Positions 22,985 through 33,259 of a DNA stretch of 64,000 nt are shown here, piece after piece. Under the pieces are notes generated by a model, which made no database searches, had not been told where the DNA came from, and saw only the letters and a list, made by a program, of their open reading frames with translations. Source of the stretch: Trichopria drosophilae (lineage: Eukaryota > Arthropoda > Insecta > Hymenoptera > Diapriidae); the NCBI GenBank assembly GCA_030407085.1, contig CM059584.1, positions 102,671,001 through 102,735,000 on the forward strand. Reading direction: 5' to 3'. Every line of letters starts with the position of its first letter. Position 1 is the first letter of the stretch. The translations under genes and the position numbers were made by a program.

Positions 22985-23520
22985 CAGAAACTGGATCACT
23001 GATCCGGAATTTGAAGTTAGATTTTTAAAATTCAAGATGGCCGATCCAGTATGGTGGTGCACCTCATAAAAACAGACACTTCAAAAATCGGACATTTAAA
23101 AAAACAGACATTCAAAAATCCGATAAAAAAATGATTTCTGGTCGCCGTCCTTGAGACCTCACTGGAAGGTCATTTCATGGTCAAAAATGTTTGACCTAGG
23201 GATTAATTTTGTAGGTCACTTGAAGGTCAAATCAATTTGACCCCCGGGTTATTTATTAAGCAGTAAATCAATCATTAGTTACATTTTCAGAATATGTACA
23301 TTTATAAATGCCTGGTTTTTTAATGTCGGGTTTTTGAAGTCCACCCCAGTATGGTGTATCGAAATTCAATAAAATACTTCAAAATCGCGAGAAACTTTGT
23401 ATACGGATGTTTTTGAGGTCGTTCATCATGAATTTGATGCTAGATTTTTAAACTTCAAGATGGCGTCTCCGATATGGCTGATCAAATTTCATGAAAGAAC
23501 TCAAAATTATGCTAGAGATG
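22985..23520 (+). repeat. Dispersed module with GATCCAnTATGG core, two copies
   Basis: Copy one (22985-23056, continuing at 23357) has AAAATTCAAGATGGCCGATC and CCAGTATGGTG. Copy two (about 23410-23500) has TTTTTGAGGTCGTTCATCAT, then AAACTTCAAGATGGCGTCTC and CGATATGGCTG. The same module occurs at 26.6, 28.3-28.8 and 38.95-39.2 kb. Copy one is split by the foldback insertion at 23056-23345. This dates the insertion after the module. Confidence 0.7.
23056..23345. mobile_element. Foldback element with 10-11-bp target duplication
   Basis: The ends are GGTGCACCTCATAAAAACAG on the left and the complement of GGTGGACTTCAAAAACCCG on the right. Inner units are ACAGACACTTCAAAA, CGGACATTTAAAAAA and, inverted, TTTTTTAATGTCGGGTTTTT. 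CCAGTATGGT flanks both sides (23046-23055 and 23346-23355). Removing the insert and one flank restores GATCCAGTATGGTGTATC, matching uninterrupted copies of the host module, so the duplication is real. The centre (23110-23320) is not subrepeat; it carries four AGGTCA-like half sites as two direct pairs. It has no coding capacity. Confidence 0.8.
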
Positions 23521-24539
23521 CGAATTTCATCAATAATGTTCATAATTGACGAAAGCAGGTTTATTTTTTCTACGTATTAACATTTTTATGAAGTTAGGTT
23601 GATTCTGTGCAAAACAAAAAATGTCTACTTGAATTTCATAGATTTTATGCACTTTTGGTTGCGAATAAGTATCGACAATCGAAAGAGTATACTCGTCCTA
23701 CAATTTTTTCAAGTCATTTAGATCTTCATGAATATTTATCTGGTTATAGCCCCAAAAATTAGGCGAAATGATAATTTATGAGGGTTTTCGTGTAACTTGT
23801 TTCACTAAACACGTAACGAAAATCACGTAAAAGTTGTAGAGCCTTAAAAAACAAAGAATTTGGCCCTTCATGCGTTACGTCTGGAGAACAATTAAGCTCG
23901 CAAGGAGTCTTCTATTGTGAAATTCGTAGTAAACAAGTACCGTCGCGTTTTTACAAAATTCGTTTTCAATAATTCTATGATGTTAGATGGCTGCCTGTGT
24001 ACTAAATTTTTTTTAAACATAATGTATAATGTGTCCCATTATTGGCTTTTTTCAAGATCTATAACTTTTTTGTTCGTTCTTTGTGTTATCTATTTAATGA
24101 AACGAATTAGACGCAAAAAACCACATAAAACGAAAATATCCTGCACTTTTGGGGGATGTCGATATAAATTGTAGGGATTAAAAAAACCTTTAAAATAAGC
24201 CCTCGTTCGTTAAAGTAACTTTAATACTAACCGATCTATTGCAACGAAGTAATTTTTTTTTAATTCTAAGGCTTGCCTTCAAGTTCTTTAGAAATTTTTT
24301 CAAAATTTATTTAATTTTCAAAATTGTCTCCATAAATTCTACAAAAATTCTATTGCAATCTTTAATGAATTCTTAGCGAAACATAATCAGCGAAAATTCT
24401 GATTTCGGACGTCATTTAGTATCATTCAGATGACGAAATTAGCTTTCAAAATCTATTTTTTTTAAGTTTAGACATTCATTTTCAAATAATCCACCAGCTA
24501 AATTGGCTTTAAGATGATTCCATAATGGACAGTTGATAC
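23521..24539. other. AT-rich stretch without recognisable gene
   Basis: An 85-codon plus frame (23917-24174) has a hydrophobic centre and a basic tail, but no start context, partner exon or family that I recognise. Otherwise nothing is supported. Confidence 0.4.
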
Positions 24540-24753
24540 CGAATACAATTGAAACAAATTTAGGTATTTTTTACACTTAAATTCATTATGAGTAATAATT
24601 TTTTTCATCTAATTTTAGATATCGCCATTGAAAGATCGATAAAAAATCTATCAATTTCATATGTTCAAAAATTGTTGAGATCCAAATTTATCACATCTAG
24701 GGAGCTCTGGAAAATTGGTGAAAAAAGTGTCCCCGTGCGCGTTAATGGGTTAA
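24540..24753 (+). repeat. TTAA-ended repeat, right end only
   Basis: It ends at 24740-24753 with CGTTAATGGGTTAA, the terminal 14 nt shared with the repeats ending at 705 and 49868. I found no matching left end upstream, so the left limit given here is arbitrary. A 63-codon frame (24588-24779) runs across the end into flanking DNA and is not a gene. Confidence 0.45.
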
Positions 24754-26480
24754 AAGCTTATATGGTTTTTTTGCAATAATTCGATTAGTTTTTATGGAAA
24801 ATCTCTTATTTTTTATTTCTTTTCAAGCCCTCCAAAAAACCTCTGGACGACTCTAACCTAAAATTATTAGTGTTTTTGATAGACCTGAAAATTTTCAAAA
24901 AAAAGTCACAAAAATTTGTTAGTGTTTTTTTCTGATTAGCTTGTTTCAGTGAATATCCAAAATTTTATTCTGAAAAAGTTGCAGCCCTTTAAATTACCTT
25001 CAATTTAAACTATTAGTAGTTTTGATTCGTTGTAAATTGGACCCAAGGAAGCCTCTGGAAGATACGCTTTTCAACTTTAACAATCTTGGTTTACAATAAA
25101 AATATACTTTGTTTTCCGCACATTACATTTAAATTCATAAAAACTGTTATGTAATATAAGAAATTTAACGATATTTAATATTATTGTATTTAAAAACAGT
25201 ATTGCATGTAATATTCACGCATTATGCAATATATTTATAAAATTTAATCAAGTTACTTGCTGCATTATAAAAATGTCATTATTCAACATACATGAAAAGT
25301 GTAAAATATTTTTATTTATTACGTTTAATTTTTATTTATTTTATTATGAAGATATTATAAATATAAATTTTTGAATAAGTTTATGTATTGTTTTCGGATG
25401 TTAGTTATAACGAAAAAATTTATTATAAAAGGGATAGTAGTCAGGTGAGAAAATATGTAGATATATAACGCCCTGACAATTGGCCAACAACTATTAGTAA
25501 ATGGGAAAGTATTAAGGCCGACCTACCATCGGGTCGAAGTTTCTGAGCAAGCTAAACGAGTGAGGCACCACGCCAACCCTAGTTTATTTACTGCTTTCAG
25601 TTTATTTCGTACACAACAGTCTCGTCGCATTTTACAATGTGTCCAAATAAATTATATTTAGAATACTGCTTATATATTAATACTAAAGTTACCAGAATAA
25701 TTACATAATTTGTTCGAAGTACTGTATTAGTAGCTCTTACGAAGTTATACGTATCAATATGCCTCAGAAATAGTTCTTTTAGTCATGTCATACGTCATTT
25801 CTATACATAGGGGATAAACCATTATTACCGTTTATGACAGTTTCGACAAAGTGTCTTAGATTGTCTTATCATTTGTAGATACCATTAGCAGGAAGTTTTT
25901 GGACTGCTTCCAACTTACTATTTCAATTTTCTGGTTTCTGTCTCGATTTTTCGAGCTCTATATCGAGCTGGACCTCAATAATTAATAGCATTCTGTTATA
26001 ATTGATGAAAATGTATTATATGGAATATCTTATAGGCCGGCAACGTAATTCAAAATCTGTAAAAGACACTTTGAAAATGTATAATGCCATTGTACAGCTC
26101 TACATGAGGTGTCCTTGAATGGAGAGTGGTCAATGTCGTGAAACAATTCAAGCCGTCACTTTGTCACACGCTATTTACCAGAAACTAAAACGTATAATAT
26201 ACGTTGAAATGTTTCGAGGATTTTTTGCCTTATTTCGAGGAATGGTTTGAGAAAATCAATGTAATATTTTGCGGAATCAAATCTTTTAAAGTTAGAGAGA
26301 TTTATATTCTTTTGTATGCCACTAGGGTATAAATATACGGTTTAACAATGTTCAATTGAGCATATTCATTTGTTGATATTCAGTGTAGGTTGTTAAAAAG
26401 GGTAAAAATACAATTTTGTATGCTATTTACAGAAATTCGTAACTATGCTATAAAAGAAGCTGCATTCTGGATGGTTCATC
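24754..26480. other. AT-rich stretch without recognisable feature
   Basis: A small, less AT-rich patch at 25510-25600 includes a short pair, CCGACC and GGGTCG, around 25515-25537. No gene or element is supported. Confidence 0.45.
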
Positions 26481-26559
26481 TAGTCTTTATTGCTTACAGC
26501 GATTCTAAAAATAACCGAATTTTAGATGACCAGAAAACTTGTTCCGAACTCGTCTCGCG

Positions 26560-26750
26560 ATCTTCGATCCACCATTTGGAATTTTGGAAATCGGATTTCA
26601 CATACGTAATCAGCATTGTCGAAAATCCCTGGAAATCCAGTTCCATCTGAAACAACCCAATTTTTCTGCACTGCATCTTGTATCCGCCATTTTGAGTTTC
26701 AAATAGCTGAGGTCATATTCATCATCAACAACCCCGAAAACTGCTGTGTG
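26560..26750 (-). repeat. Dispersed GATCCA module, two minus-strand copies
   Basis: Copy one contains GATCCACCATTTGGAATTTT followed by GGAAATCGGATTTCA. Copy two contains TGTATCCGCCATTTTGAGTT followed by CATCATCAACAACCCCGAAA. Both are reverse complements of the module at 22985-23520 and 28330-28575. The frames at 26390-26650 and 26494-26676 are translations of this repeat. Confidence 0.6.
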
Positions 26751-27219
26751 TTTCATTTCATCTGGATTATATAAACTTCTCCTAATTACATCTTTAATCC
26801 TGTTCGTAATCAGTGACCTAGAAGTAAATTTTAACTATTTTCCAGATAATTAAAATGTGTGCTTCTTATAGTTTTAACAGAAACATTTGAAGGTGAACGT
26901 TATTTATTATTGACTAACAGAACGGAGTAGTTAATGAACAACGATTTTTTTACTACATACATGCTGCGTGTTACATTGTATAATAGCAAGATGATGGTTT
27001 ATTTAAAAATAATAAATGCAAGAATTTATTAATTAAGAATTGAAGAGAATTTCAAACTGACAAAAATCGTAAATCTTAGAATCATTTTGATTTCCATAGA
27101 GTTGTATAGGAAATATATTCCTTTATGGTTGCTCGACCGCTGACCCAGAATGTCATTTATATCGACTTTACCCATCAAACATAAAAGAGTAATAAAATGA
27201 AAAAAAATAGAAGAGTGGA

Positions 27220-27620
27220 CTGCACAGCAGGCACGACGTTTAATAAGAGAAATGTCGATACGTGGTAGGGCGAGTGTCAGGAAGATCCCCATTGGCTTCG
27301 GCAAACTGCCGGAAGTTTTGAGGCCCGACAATATGCCGTGGTAACTCTCTAGAATTTACGCGACTCCTGCTGCCCTTTACCGAAAGTTAGATATGTTAAT
27401 TTCCAACTTTCGCGACCCTATTCCAGATCTTTCGAATTCTCGAACAACTGTGCCGACACGAGAATCTATTTTCCTTTTCCTTTCGGTCGTATTCTTGGTC
27501 GAGTTTTTGGACTTCACAAAAGGAAAATTGCAATACGGTATGCCATGCGCGTCCTAATTTTTTAGAAATTTGCGAAACTTCTGTTGTCTTTTGTAATGGA
27601 AGTTCGGAAATTCCCCTAAA
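27220..27620. other. GC-richer patch with a diverged direct repeat
   Basis: The segment at about 27350 (TAGAATTTACGCGACTCCTG) and the one at about 27563 (TAGAAATTTGCGAAACTTCT) are related over roughly 40 bp at a spacing near 213, suggesting an old duplication. A short inverted pair, CGAAAGTT and AACTTTCG, sits at 27381-27414. A 100-codon minus frame (27029-27331) reaches into the patch without any recognised motif. It could be conserved non-coding DNA or an old exon region. Confidence 0.3.
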
Positions 27621-28249
27621 ATAAACATTCTGAATAGAATTCAGAGTAGGAATATGACAAAACTATGATGAGGGACACGTGATCTGATTTAACGGTCGTT
27701 ACTGATAAATTTTTAATTTATTATGGAGAAGGGAGTATGAAATTGCTTTAAAATGGTCCAATTTCATTCAATTTTCGATAATCAAATATAAAAAATCATT
27801 TGGTTCTATAGAAACTTCTTGAATCTTTATACTTGTTTTTATAGTTTATACGGAGAGAGAACTTTCGTTAATCTAGTTTAAAAACTTTCGCTACGGGACC
27901 GATAATTTCGTGTGAACTAACAGTTTTGGGTGATGTGTCAAATTCTCGATATTAATATGTAATAATAGGCAATTTAATCAGTTAAGAATCTAATTTGAAG
28001 TTCTCGTGAGAATGATAACTATAAATATATATAATTTTCAATTAGAGAATTTCATAAGTTAGTTCAAACTAGAGCTATTTGTGCCCAGAAAACAATACAT
28101 TTTTTAATTGTTTAGTAGAGATTTGCTTTATGTTGAGTTAAGCAATTACGATACTGATTGATTGTAATGTCTTTAATAGTAGTTTTCGATACAAGTATCG
28201 AAAATATTTTTCTGCGAATGTTTGGGTTTCCAAAGTTTCAAGAGTTCCT

Positions 28250-28953
28250 TAACCCTTTAGCTGTCAAGCGAAAATCAGCTTTGCGTGTCATTTTTGTCTT
28301 CGAACAAAATTTTCATTGATTTATCCTATAATTTTAGTGTTATGGATTTGGAGAACGCTGAACCCGAATCTGAATTTGGATTTTCAGAATTAAAAAGGTC
28401 GGATCCAATATGGCGGACGCAAGGTTTGAAAATGGTTCGTTTTTTAAGAAAGTGTGTACCTTACGTTTTTGAAGTTGCGTTTTGAGGTTTTTGAGGTTGC
28501 TGAATTTGAACCTGAAATCAAATTTCTAAAATTCTAATGGCGGATCCAATATGGCGGTAGCAAATTAAAACAATGAGATCTTACGAAACGATTAATAAGA
28601 CTGACAAGTGGTATAACATATTATACGTTCAATTTGCGATGGATTGTTTGGTAAATTTTATCCGTTATAGTGTATACGAGCTTCAGAAACTTAGATTCAG
28701 GGCTTAAATTCTAAATTCGCCATCACGAACATCCAATTTTTCAAATTTGCGTCCACCATACTGGATACACCAATTTGAATTTTGAAAATCCGATTTCAGA
28801 TTCGGTTTCAGCGTCCTCAAAAACCAGGATTTACCAAATTACAGTCGAATCGATGAAGTACAAACATGTATTTTTTGACATACGTACATGAGACAAAAGT
28901 GTCACGACCTTTTTCTGCGCATATATTTGTGTCACTGACAGTTAAAGGGTCAA
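28250..28953. mobile_element. 704-bp piggyBac-like MITE
   Basis: The left end is TTAACCCTTTAGCTGTCA (28250-28267). The right end TGACAGTTAAAGGGTCAA (28936-28953) is its inverted match with one change in the flank (TTAA to TCAA). Subterminal GTGTCATTTTTGTC (from about 28287) pairs with the complement of GACAAAAGTGTCAC. Inside lie three copies of the GATCCAATATGGCGG module: two plus (28330-28450, 28480-28575) and one minus (28730-28840). There is no transposase; a 66-codon frame at 28285-28485 is module sequence. TTAA with CCCTTT ends is typical of piggyBac-type elements. Confidence 0.75.
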
Positions 28954-30512
28954 TGCAGAAATTTTCTTTATGAATCACCTAAGTAAATTCATTTTTATTG
29001 TACTGCTTTATTTAAATTTCTCTTCTTTGTTATATTGTTATTTAAAAAGGATGTCGACAAAGTCATGAAATGGAATCTCAATCGAAACTGATGTGATGTA
29101 AGATGAATAAAAATATGAAACAAACTCAAAAGAAATACCAATAACAAAACAAAATTAAATTCCAAAAATAATAAAATAAATTAGTAAAAGGAAGAAAATA
29201 GTTATTTAGAAGGAGGAATGTAGAGAGAGTGACTTACCGCATGTCTGACCGGGTACGACTGTTTTCACTTAAAACATCACTCTTTAAAATAGTGAAGTGT
29301 AACCTCTTAAGGCCCATGCCGATAGCGTATAGAAAGCGCCACACTATTGGATATAGGATATTTGCCAACATTAAAATACTCTAATTTTTTTTGTTTATAA
29401 AAAATAAGTGTGTATAATAATTTATTAGAAACAATTTCGTCCAAAGTCGTTTTAGATGAAATCTGACTTCGCCAATAGAGTCTGCGGGAAAAGTTACATG
29501 GAAATCATGTATAATTGTTTGTTATGAGTCATGAATTAGTTGTTAAAAATAATAAATAAACAATATGGGAGAAAACACCCTTCGACCCATGACTAGCACA
29601 CCACACATAACGCCAAATTAACTATTGGAAATCGGATCTTCGCTAAAAATAAAATCACCGTGTGTTTTTTTAAACAAAATAATTGTTTACAACAATTTGT
29701 TATAATGCGAAAATCACTGCGAATCTTCCAATTTCTGGGGTGTAATACGCACATATGTAATATTATAAAAATTATTCATTATTTTTCAACGTTTATTACA
29801 AAATTACCCAATAATTCTTTTTACTTCGTATTTTAATATTTTAGTTATTATTACTATTAACCTGCAGTTTATCTATACAACAATCGATAAGTCCCGTGAA
29901 ATTGAATTATATCAAGATTACATGTTGCAAGTGTAAATGGTTATTTACGATCATGAGGGAAGCGAAATTTTGTACTTACAACGAGCCTGCACGTACAGCT
30001 AAAATCTGATGAAAGCGGAAGTTCGTTTCCTGGTTGCGAACAGAACAATTGAAATCCCATTCGCGCAACCAAGCGGGTTAAACTTGAAGTGCGCGAGAGA
30101 ACATTTGGAAAAGCTAAAACGCTTTATTTTCTTACTGGGTCACTCGCAATCCTAGAAGCAGTTTCGAATCGTATTGAGTCGAGTAGGGCACACAGATGTA
30201 CCTTTTGATTAAAAAAAAAGAATAGCAATTTCAACCGAAAATTAAGTGTTATTATAGTTATTTTGAATATATATACAAATTTGGAATTAGATTTTTCTCG
30301 TTGTATGTAAAAAATTTGCCTTCTCTCATAATCGTGATGAACTATTTACATTTGCAACATGTAATCTTGTAATGGTTGAATTTCTCATTCACTTTTCGAT
30401 CATTGCTTATGGGCATATCTCAAGATCTTGTGAACTTTCAAGTTTTAAATACTATTTTGTTTGTTGAGCTACGACTTGAAATGCAATTTTTTGGGATTCA
30501 TTATAATTCAAA
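28954..30512. other. AT-rich stretch; one GC-richer patch
   Basis: Sequence at 29980-30170 is less AT-rich, with several CG pairs, but offers no long frame. The rest shows nothing that I can name. Confidence 0.45.
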
Positions 30513-30806
30513 TAGGGGAGAGTCACTAGTTGTGAGACGGGTTCTGTTTTTTAGCTGCAACATTTTAATGGGTAAACGAATTTAAAAAATGCAAAGATAA
30601 TTTGAAAGGTAATTAAAATACGCAACGTTTTGCGAATATGGAATAGTGTTTTGACCATTTTGAAAAAATTTTATGACCAATTTTGTAAAGAAGTATTTTT
30701 ATGAAAAAAAAATTGACACTAGTTGTGAGACAGTAAACAAGATTTATTAAAATTTGAAAAATATGTAACATAACTACCATTAATATAAATAAAACATTAT
30801 TTTAAT

Positions 30807-30884
30807 TTATTTTAAAGGTTTTCTATCTTCTTCATCCACATCGCTGTCGTAATGTATACGTGTAAATTGCTTTTGTAGACATAT
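30807..30884 (-). pseudogene. Terminal exon-like piece inside TIR transposon
   Basis: On the minus strand a pyrimidine-rich tract ends TTTTAG at 30885-30890. The frame from 30884 reads ICLQKQFTRIHYDSDVDEED then RKPLK and a TAA (30807-30809). The acidic D/E tail and lack of A/T-rich filler residues make it coding-like. It would be the last exon of a transposase or cargo gene of this element. It does not join in phase to the exon-like piece at 32138-32282, so an exon lies between, another acceptor is used, or the gene is broken. Confidence 0.3.
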
Positions 30885-31493
30885 CTAAAATTACGAGAAA
30901 ACGAGCCAGTATAACAATAAAATATCGTTATATTCAACAATTCGAAGTAATAATGACATAATAAATTAATGAAATTCATTGCGAAGCAACAACGATAAAA
31001 ATTTTTTCTTAACCGATGACATTTAAACTATATTAAGTATTTACTAGGCGTGACGGTTCGTCGATATGAAAGTAAATAGAAATAAACAAATACGTGTATG
31101 TATCTCGAGCTTGAATATAAGCATTAAGAAATTTTGAATGTTATCGCCTCTGAATTGGTTAACTATTACAAACTGAAACACGCATTTGTGCATTTATTTT
31201 CATATCAAAATACAGTCACGCCAAGTAAATATTTAATATAGTTTAACATAATAAATATATAATGACAATACTTGGTAGCACGTCTTTATTTCACGGACAA
31301 ATAATCACACGAGAAAATATCACGGACATTTGATCACATGTCAAATTATCACAATGATAAAATGTCTCGCATAAAAATATCACAATGACAAAATATCACA
31401 TTAACAAAATATCACACAATTAAAAATTTTCACGTTCATATGTACAGCCATATTCATTTATGCATTATCAGAAGTAAGCGGAGTTCTGACTGG

Positions 31494-31578
31494 TTAGGTT
31501 AGGTTAGTTTTAGGACACGCATATGCTTTTAGACATTATTAGGAGTGGGCAAAATTCTGAGTAGTTAGGTTAGGTTAG
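31494..31578 (+). repeat. Two interstitial telomere-type TTAGG blocks
   Basis: TTAGGTTAGGTTAG occurs at 31494-31507 and 31565-31578, 71 bp apart, each preceded by a TTCTGA(C/G)T-like context (GAGTTCTGACTGG and AAATTCTGAGTAG). The intervening unit is therefore duplicated too. TTAGG is the usual insect telomere repeat; here it is internal to a foldback element, so it is not a chromosome end. Confidence 0.7.
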
Positions 31579-31658
31579 TTTCATGACGTTGCCATTTCTC
31601 TGTCTCTCCCATTTTAGTATACGAATTGTTATCTAAAATAATTCGCAACAATAACCAG

Positions 31659-31763
31659 GGTCAAATAGTCTGATGCCAAAAACGGCGGAGCCAAAATATC
31701 CGGGGCCAAACTAGGGGGACCAAAATGTCCTAAACCCAAAATGACGGCGACAAAAGACTAACA
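31659..31763 (+). repeat. 15-16-nt degenerate tandem array
   Basis: About seven units around GCCAAAATATCCGGGG, with variants GCCAAAAACGGCGGA, CCAAAATGTCCTAAAC and CCAAAATGACGGCGA. It lies in the centre of the foldback element. Its unit length matches the arm subrepeats although the sequence differs. Confidence 0.65.
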
Positions 31764-32137
31764 TGAATTTCCGTATGTAACGTTCAAATTTATTTGGACT
31801 GGTTTTTTGTCGCAGTGATATTTTTGTTTATGGTTATTTGTCCATGTGATATTTTGTCGTGCGATCAATTGTCGTGTTCTATTCTATCGTGTGATTATTT
31901 GTCATGTGATATAAAGACGTGGAGCCCAATACTTTGTTATTGTACAGGGTTTAAAAATCGATTTCTAGCAAAGAGAAAAGTGTCTCGCAACTAGTGACAC
32001 ACAGTGTAATAAAACTAAAATTTGACAATATTTTTAAAATGCCAAAAAAAAAGTAAATTTTAACTTCAAATTAACAAAATGCAATGTGGCATCGTGAAAT
32101 ATGAACGAAACAATAATAGAAAATGGACTGTACTTAC

Positions 32138-32282
32138 CTTTTTCCATTAATTTAATTTGTAAATTATTAATTTGGCACAGATCAATAATTAGATTTCTTA
32201 AATGATTTTGTACACTATGTTGAGAACTAATATAAGAAATATGATTCACAGCTTCGGTGTTTTTGCAATAACTGCCTTGCAT
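32138..32282 (-). pseudogene. Exon-like piece with consensus donor in TIR transposon
   Basis: The minus strand opens at ATG 32280-32282 and reads MQGSYCKNTEAVNHISYISS, then residues including NLIIDLCQINNLQIKLMEK, up to AAAAAG followed by GTAAGTA (donor at 32137). Alternatively it is an internal exon: CTTTTCTTTTAATGCAAG just upstream makes an acceptor ending near 32276. The frame continues open into the intron for 34 codons, so the donor, not the stop, sets the end. I do not recognise the family; a transposase or accessory gene of the host element is the natural guess. Confidence 0.3.
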
Positions 32283-32389
32283 TAAAAGAAAAGATCACAC
32301 GTTAAAAAATCGAATTGTTTACGTTTCGTGTTGATAATAATTGCCTGTCTCACAACTAGTGCCGTCTCACAACTAGTGACTCTGCCCTA

Positions 32390-32918
32390 CAATTTTACTT
32401 AATAAAATGAATAAAATCAGTCATAATATGATTCTATTATTACAGTGTTCGGGTCGTCAAAATTTTAAATAAATAAAAACAATTATTATAAGTTAACAAA
32501 TTTCCCGTATACTTTTCTATTGTGGAGGAAGAGGTTTTTCAATAACTTTTAAACATTTATTTAAACGTTCAGAATTTCGAAAGAGGGCGTTTGAAAATAT
32601 TTCTGCTACGTTCAAATGTTTCGACAATGCAATTAGCTTAAGTTACTATTACAGATTATAAATTCGCCTGTATTAAAATACTATTCGTGTCAGTTTTCCT
32701 ACTTTTTGTAACTGTCCGTTTTGCAACTATAAAATGATTGCATCAACTATTTTCCTTTTTTGCTGTATACATATTATACATAATTGGACGGAGTTACTTA
32801 TTTATTTAACATTATTCAGAATAGTGAAAGTAAAATTCTGTCAACCATTAACTTTTCATGTTGTTAATTTTACTACTTCCATATGTTACAATTTTTTCTA
32901 TATTTCTTCATGGTTCCA
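32390..32918. other. AT-rich spacer
   Basis: Nothing recognised. A 62-codon frame at 32734-32922 ends at the edge of the next MITE and has no motif. Confidence 0.5.
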
Positions 32919-33259
32919 TTAACCCTTTTCGTCTGCATGTATTTACATTTGGGCAGACCCAATATTTTTTGCCATTTACAATGGATTTTGAGAGTCTTTT
33001 AAGGATTTCAAGTAAACAATGAAATTTTTAGTATAGTTTTTTTATTTTGGAGCTGAACTGAATGTGTTAAAGTAATAAACGTTCACTTGTACCAAATTTT
33101 CATGAAATTATTGTAATAAAACTCATCAAAATAACGAAAAAATGTTTTTATTTTTAAACGGTGGAAGCGATTTTTTTCTTGTTGGGTTCAAACTGTTTGT
33201 TAGACATCCTGAAAGTGAACCTAGAAAGAAAATCTGATATGCAAGCTCGTTTGGGTTAA
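32919..33259. mobile_element. 341-bp TTAA MITE
   Basis: The left end is TTAACCCTTTTCGTCTGCAT (32919-32938). The right end, complemented, is TTAACCCAAACGAGCTTGCA (33240-33259). Both carry TTAACCC and a TGCAT(G/A) block at a similar depth. An almost identical left-type end (TTAACCCTTTTCGTC) appears inverted at 39497-39511. No coding sequence. Type: piggyBac-like by its TTAA boundary. Confidence 0.6.

Larger units (their letters stand above)
31276..31926. mobile_element. Foldback element with 10-bp target duplication
   Basis: The left arm (31276-31440) begins TAGCACGTCTTTATTTCACG and continues as 14-16-nt units around GACAAAATATCACA. The right arm (about 31800-31926) is the inverse, ending ATATAAAGACGTGGAGCC. 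Flanks are CAATACTTGG (31266-31275) and CAATACTTTG (31927-31936), a 10-bp duplication with one change. The middle carries two TTAGG blocks and a separate 15-16-nt tandem. The element sits inside, and is younger than, the TIR transposon at 30513-32389. No transposase frame is present. Confidence 0.8.
30513..32389. mobile_element. TA-flanked TIR transposon hosting a nested foldback
   Basis: The left end TAGGGGAGAGTCACTAGTTG continues TGAGACGG (30513-30540). The right end, complemented, is TAGGGCAGAGTCACTAGTTG plus TGAGACGG (to 32389). One mismatch in 28 marks genuine terminal inverted repeats. CACTAGTTGTGAGACAG recurs subterminally at 30717 and, inverted, at 31981 and 32347. TA at both edges suggests a TA target duplication, as in Tc1/mariner-type elements, but the superfamily is not proven. 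Without the nested element (31276-31926) the host is about 1.2 kb. Two exon-like pieces lie on the minus strand. Confidence 0.75.

Noticed and set aside
31266..31436. CRISPR-like array (regular short repeats with spacers)
   Set aside because: Units are degenerate, contiguous, have an inverted partner arm and lie in eukaryotic DNA; this is a foldback arm.
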